A program made the position numbers and the translations under genes. The notes beneath the pieces were generated by a model. It was not told where the DNA came from, made no database searches, and was given only the letters and a program-made list of their open reading frames with translations. From Streptosporangiaceae bacterium (lineage in GTDB: Bacteria > Actinomycetota > Actinomycetes > Streptosporangiales > Streptosporangiaceae), in the NCBI GenBank assembly GCA_030040475.1, contig JASHTQ010000093.1, positions 1 to 6,701 of the forward strand: a stretch of DNA of 6,701 nt. The letters run 5' to 3'. How positions within the stretch are numbered: position 1 is the stretch's first letter; the number at the start of each line of letters is the position of its first letter. This document shows, piece by piece, positions 5,297 through 6,701 of this stretch.

Positions 5297-6637
5297 TTAT
5301 GCGGCGGCGGCGTTCCAGGCTGCCAGCACGGCTGTGATTTGCGCGGGTGTGGGCTGAGCTGCGGAACCGCCGGAAATGCGGGCGGCGATGAGGGTGCGGC
5401 GGAGCTTGGCCAGCATGTCCTCGAAGGCGGGCTCGGTCTTGGCGGGGTACCAGGGTTCGGCGTGGCGGCGCTGGGTGATGTCGGCGGGGTCGTGGCCGTG
5501 CCGGGCGTACCAGATGATGACCAGGGAATGGACCAGCAGCGCGAACGGGACGGTCCGTTCCACGGCGCGGCGGGCCCGGTTGCGGGCCTCGCCGGCGCCC
5601 AGGACGATGCGGGCGTCGGAGAATGCCTGCTCGATGCCCCACCGGGCGGCGTACCGCTCGATCAGCGCGGCGGCGGGGGTGTCCAGGTCGGTGGTGACCA
5701 GGGCCAGCGTGGCCCGGGCGTCGCGGGCCAGGATGACCCGGGCGGCGGCGGTGTCCAGGCAGCCGTACCACAGGCAGGTGACCTCGGCCAGCTGCGTGTC
5801 CTGGCAGCGGCCGTAGATCCGCACCCGGGCAGCGGTCCAGGACGCGGCGGCTGCCAGGTCCGCCGGGGTGCCCAGCCGCGGCCCCTTGCGCGGTGGCCGG
5901 CCGGGCTTGCGGACCCGGGGCGGGGCCGGCCCGTACAGCACCGCGTTGCGCGGCAGCCGGGTGGTCCAGGTCACCGTCGCGGGCAGGGTCTTCAGCGCCG
6001 GCCCGTGATAGGCCGCATCGGCCGCCACGTGCACCGCGCGGCCGGGGAAGGCCTGCGCGAGGAGGGTGACCAGCGCGGCGGCCTGGGAGACCCGGCTGCC
6101 GGCCGCCGCGGCCCGCCGGGCGGCCCGCGCCGGTTTCCTCCCCGCGGCGGGCACGTGCAGCCGGGCCAGCACCGGCAGGCACACCGGCCGGCCGCAAAAC
6201 GGCAGGGACACGATGATCCCGGCCGTCACGAAACACGTCCCGAAGCTGACCTTCGTGCGGGCCGGGGAGGACCCGTCATGCTGCCAGGCCGCCCCGTGCA
6301 CCTTCCGGCCGCACCGGCGGAACAGCGAGTCATCCACCGCCACCGTGACCGCGGCCCCAGACGGAACCAGCAGCGCCACCACCGCCCGCGCGATCGCCAC
6401 GCCCAGCTCATCGGCGCTCCACCGCGCCCGGGCAAAGAAATAGTGCGCCCGGTCATGCGGCCAGCACCAGCCCAGGCCCGCCCCGGACAGCATCCCGCAC
6501 ACCGTCCGCCGCCGCACCTGCCCGGCCAGCCCCGCCACCAGGCCGCAGAACGTACGGAACGACGGCCCGGTAAAACACGGCCGCAACGACCACAGCAACC
6601 CGGCCAGCGAAGCCGGTAAGGTCAGCCCAGGAAGCAT
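5297..6637 (-). CDS. DDE transposase, IS701/IS4-like (DDE superfamily endonuclease)
   Basis: A 446-residue, apparently intact transposase that would cut and join the ends of its insertion sequence. The N-terminal part has RRRTVCGML (42-50) and FFARARWSADELG (67-79), typical of the DNA-binding portion of this group. The likely catalytic acids are Asp102 or Asp103 in VAVDDSLFRRCGRKVHGA, Asp207 in VAADAAYHG, and Glu336 in RWGIEQAFSDAR. The C-terminal stretch TEPAFEDMLAKLRRTLI (401-417) is a conserved block in actinobacterial members. Length and ends look complete, with no frameshift. The ATG at 6637 has a GAGGAG ribosome binding site about 7 nt upstream, and the start codon lies within an arm of a 14-bp inverted repeat. 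I am sure it is a DDE transposase; the family name is less certain because no terminal repeats could be matched. Confidence 0.9.
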   Translation of the reverse strand: MLPGLTLPASLAGLLWSLRPCFTGPSFRTFCGLVAGLAGQVRRRTVCGMLSGAGLGWCWPHDRAHYFFARARWSADELGVAIARAVVALLVPSGAAVTVAVDDSLFRRCGRKVHGAAWQHDGSSPARTKVSFGTCFVTAGIIVSLPFCGRPVCLPVLARLHVPAAGRKPARAARRAAAAGSRVSQAAALVTLLAQAFPGRAVHVAADAAYHGPALKTLPATVTWTTRLPRNAVLYGPAPPRVRKPGRPPRKGPRLGTPADLAAAASWTAARVRIYGRCQDTQLAEVTCLWYGCLDTAAARVILARDARATLALVTTDLDTPAAALIERYAARWGIEQAFSDARIVLGAGEARNRARRAVERTVPFALLVHSLVIIWYARHGHDPADITQRRHAEPWYPAKTEPAFEDMLAKLRRTLIAARISGGSAAQPTPAQITAVLAAWNAAAA

Positions 6638-6684
6638 CGGCGGATCTCCTCACCAGAGGCGGACAATGCACCGCCGATGCTTCC
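6630..6684 (-). promoter_or_regulatory. 14-bp inverted repeat enclosing the transposase ribosome binding site and start
   Basis: GGAAGCATCGGCGG (6630-6643) and CCGCCGATGCTTCC (6671-6684) are perfect complements separated by 27 nt. In RNA of the transposase strand the 3' arm contains the AUG start codon and the loop contains GAGGAG. A transcript entering from outside would fold and hide the start codon; one starting inside the loop would not. The same logic protects IS10 and IS50 from readthrough transcription, and I infer that role here. It might instead be a protein-binding site near the element's end. Confidence 0.6.
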
Positions 6685-6701
6685 GCGTTCACCCCCCCGA
6701 A

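Larger units (their letters stand above)
5251..6701 (-). mobile_element. Insertion sequence carrying the DDE transposase (limits approximate)
   Basis: The intact transposase implies an insertion sequence covering at least 5297-6684. I looked for inverted ends and target duplications on both sides and could not match a convincing pair, so the limits given are estimates. The right end probably lies near or beyond 6701. Confidence 0.4.

Noticed and set aside
5219..6619. 466-codon plus-strand frame opposite the transposase
   Set aside because: Gly/Arg/Pro-rich shadow; the minus strand gives a full-length transposase with its DDE residues.
1..6701. CRISPR array, tRNA or rRNA genes
   Set aside because: No spaced repeats of the right length, and no tRNA or rRNA signature noticed on either strand.

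Overview
The window is high-GC DNA (very GC-rich third codon positions, GTG starts, several starts without a Shine-Dalgarno sequence). Together with the gene families present, this points to an actinobacterium (Actinomycetota). The genus cannot be read from the sequence.

Layout. (1) Bases 1-429, minus strand: the first 143 codons of a phosphorylating glyceraldehyde-3-phosphate dehydrogenase (gap); the rest lies outside the window. (2) Bases 430-735: a divergent control region. It holds a near-perfect DasR-type (dre) operator on the gap side and an ECF42-type promoter (TGTCGA, 17-nt spacer, CGTGT) on the plus-strand side. (3) Bases 736-2322: a DGPF/YCII-family small protein followed 2 nt later by an ECF42-group sigma factor with its long C-terminal extension, the pairing typical of ECF42 loci. 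The sigma gene has no in-frame stop where the family ends; a TAG lies one base out of frame, and the frame stays open to 3635 across the next gene. (4) Bases 2332-4497: an open frame joining a 12-helix MFS permease (YbjJ-like) in frame to an alpha/beta hydrolase of the proline-iminopeptidase type. (5) Bases 4523-5005: a HIT-family nucleotide hydrolase/transferase. (6) Bases 5006-5296: non-coding, with a hairpin over the HIT stop and a short tandem repeat. (7) Bases 5297-6637, minus strand: a full-length DDE transposase (IS701/IS4-like). Its start codon lies in one arm of a perfect 14-bp inverted repeat.

How the parts fit. The DGPF and sigma genes look like one translationally coupled, probably autoregulated unit. 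The MFS, hydrolase and HIT starts each lack a ribosome binding site but have a TANNNT hexamer 6-7 nt upstream, the spacing expected of leaderless actinobacterial transcripts, so each may have its own promoter. Export plus hydrolysis beside an ECF42 sigma factor could suggest a small-molecule stress or detoxification role; that is inference only.

Most notable: the sigma gene's missing stop, the permease-hydrolase fusion, the putative ECF42 promoter, the dre-like operator before gap, and the start-codon-trapping hairpin of the transposase. I see no clear evidence of a wholly new multi-gene system.
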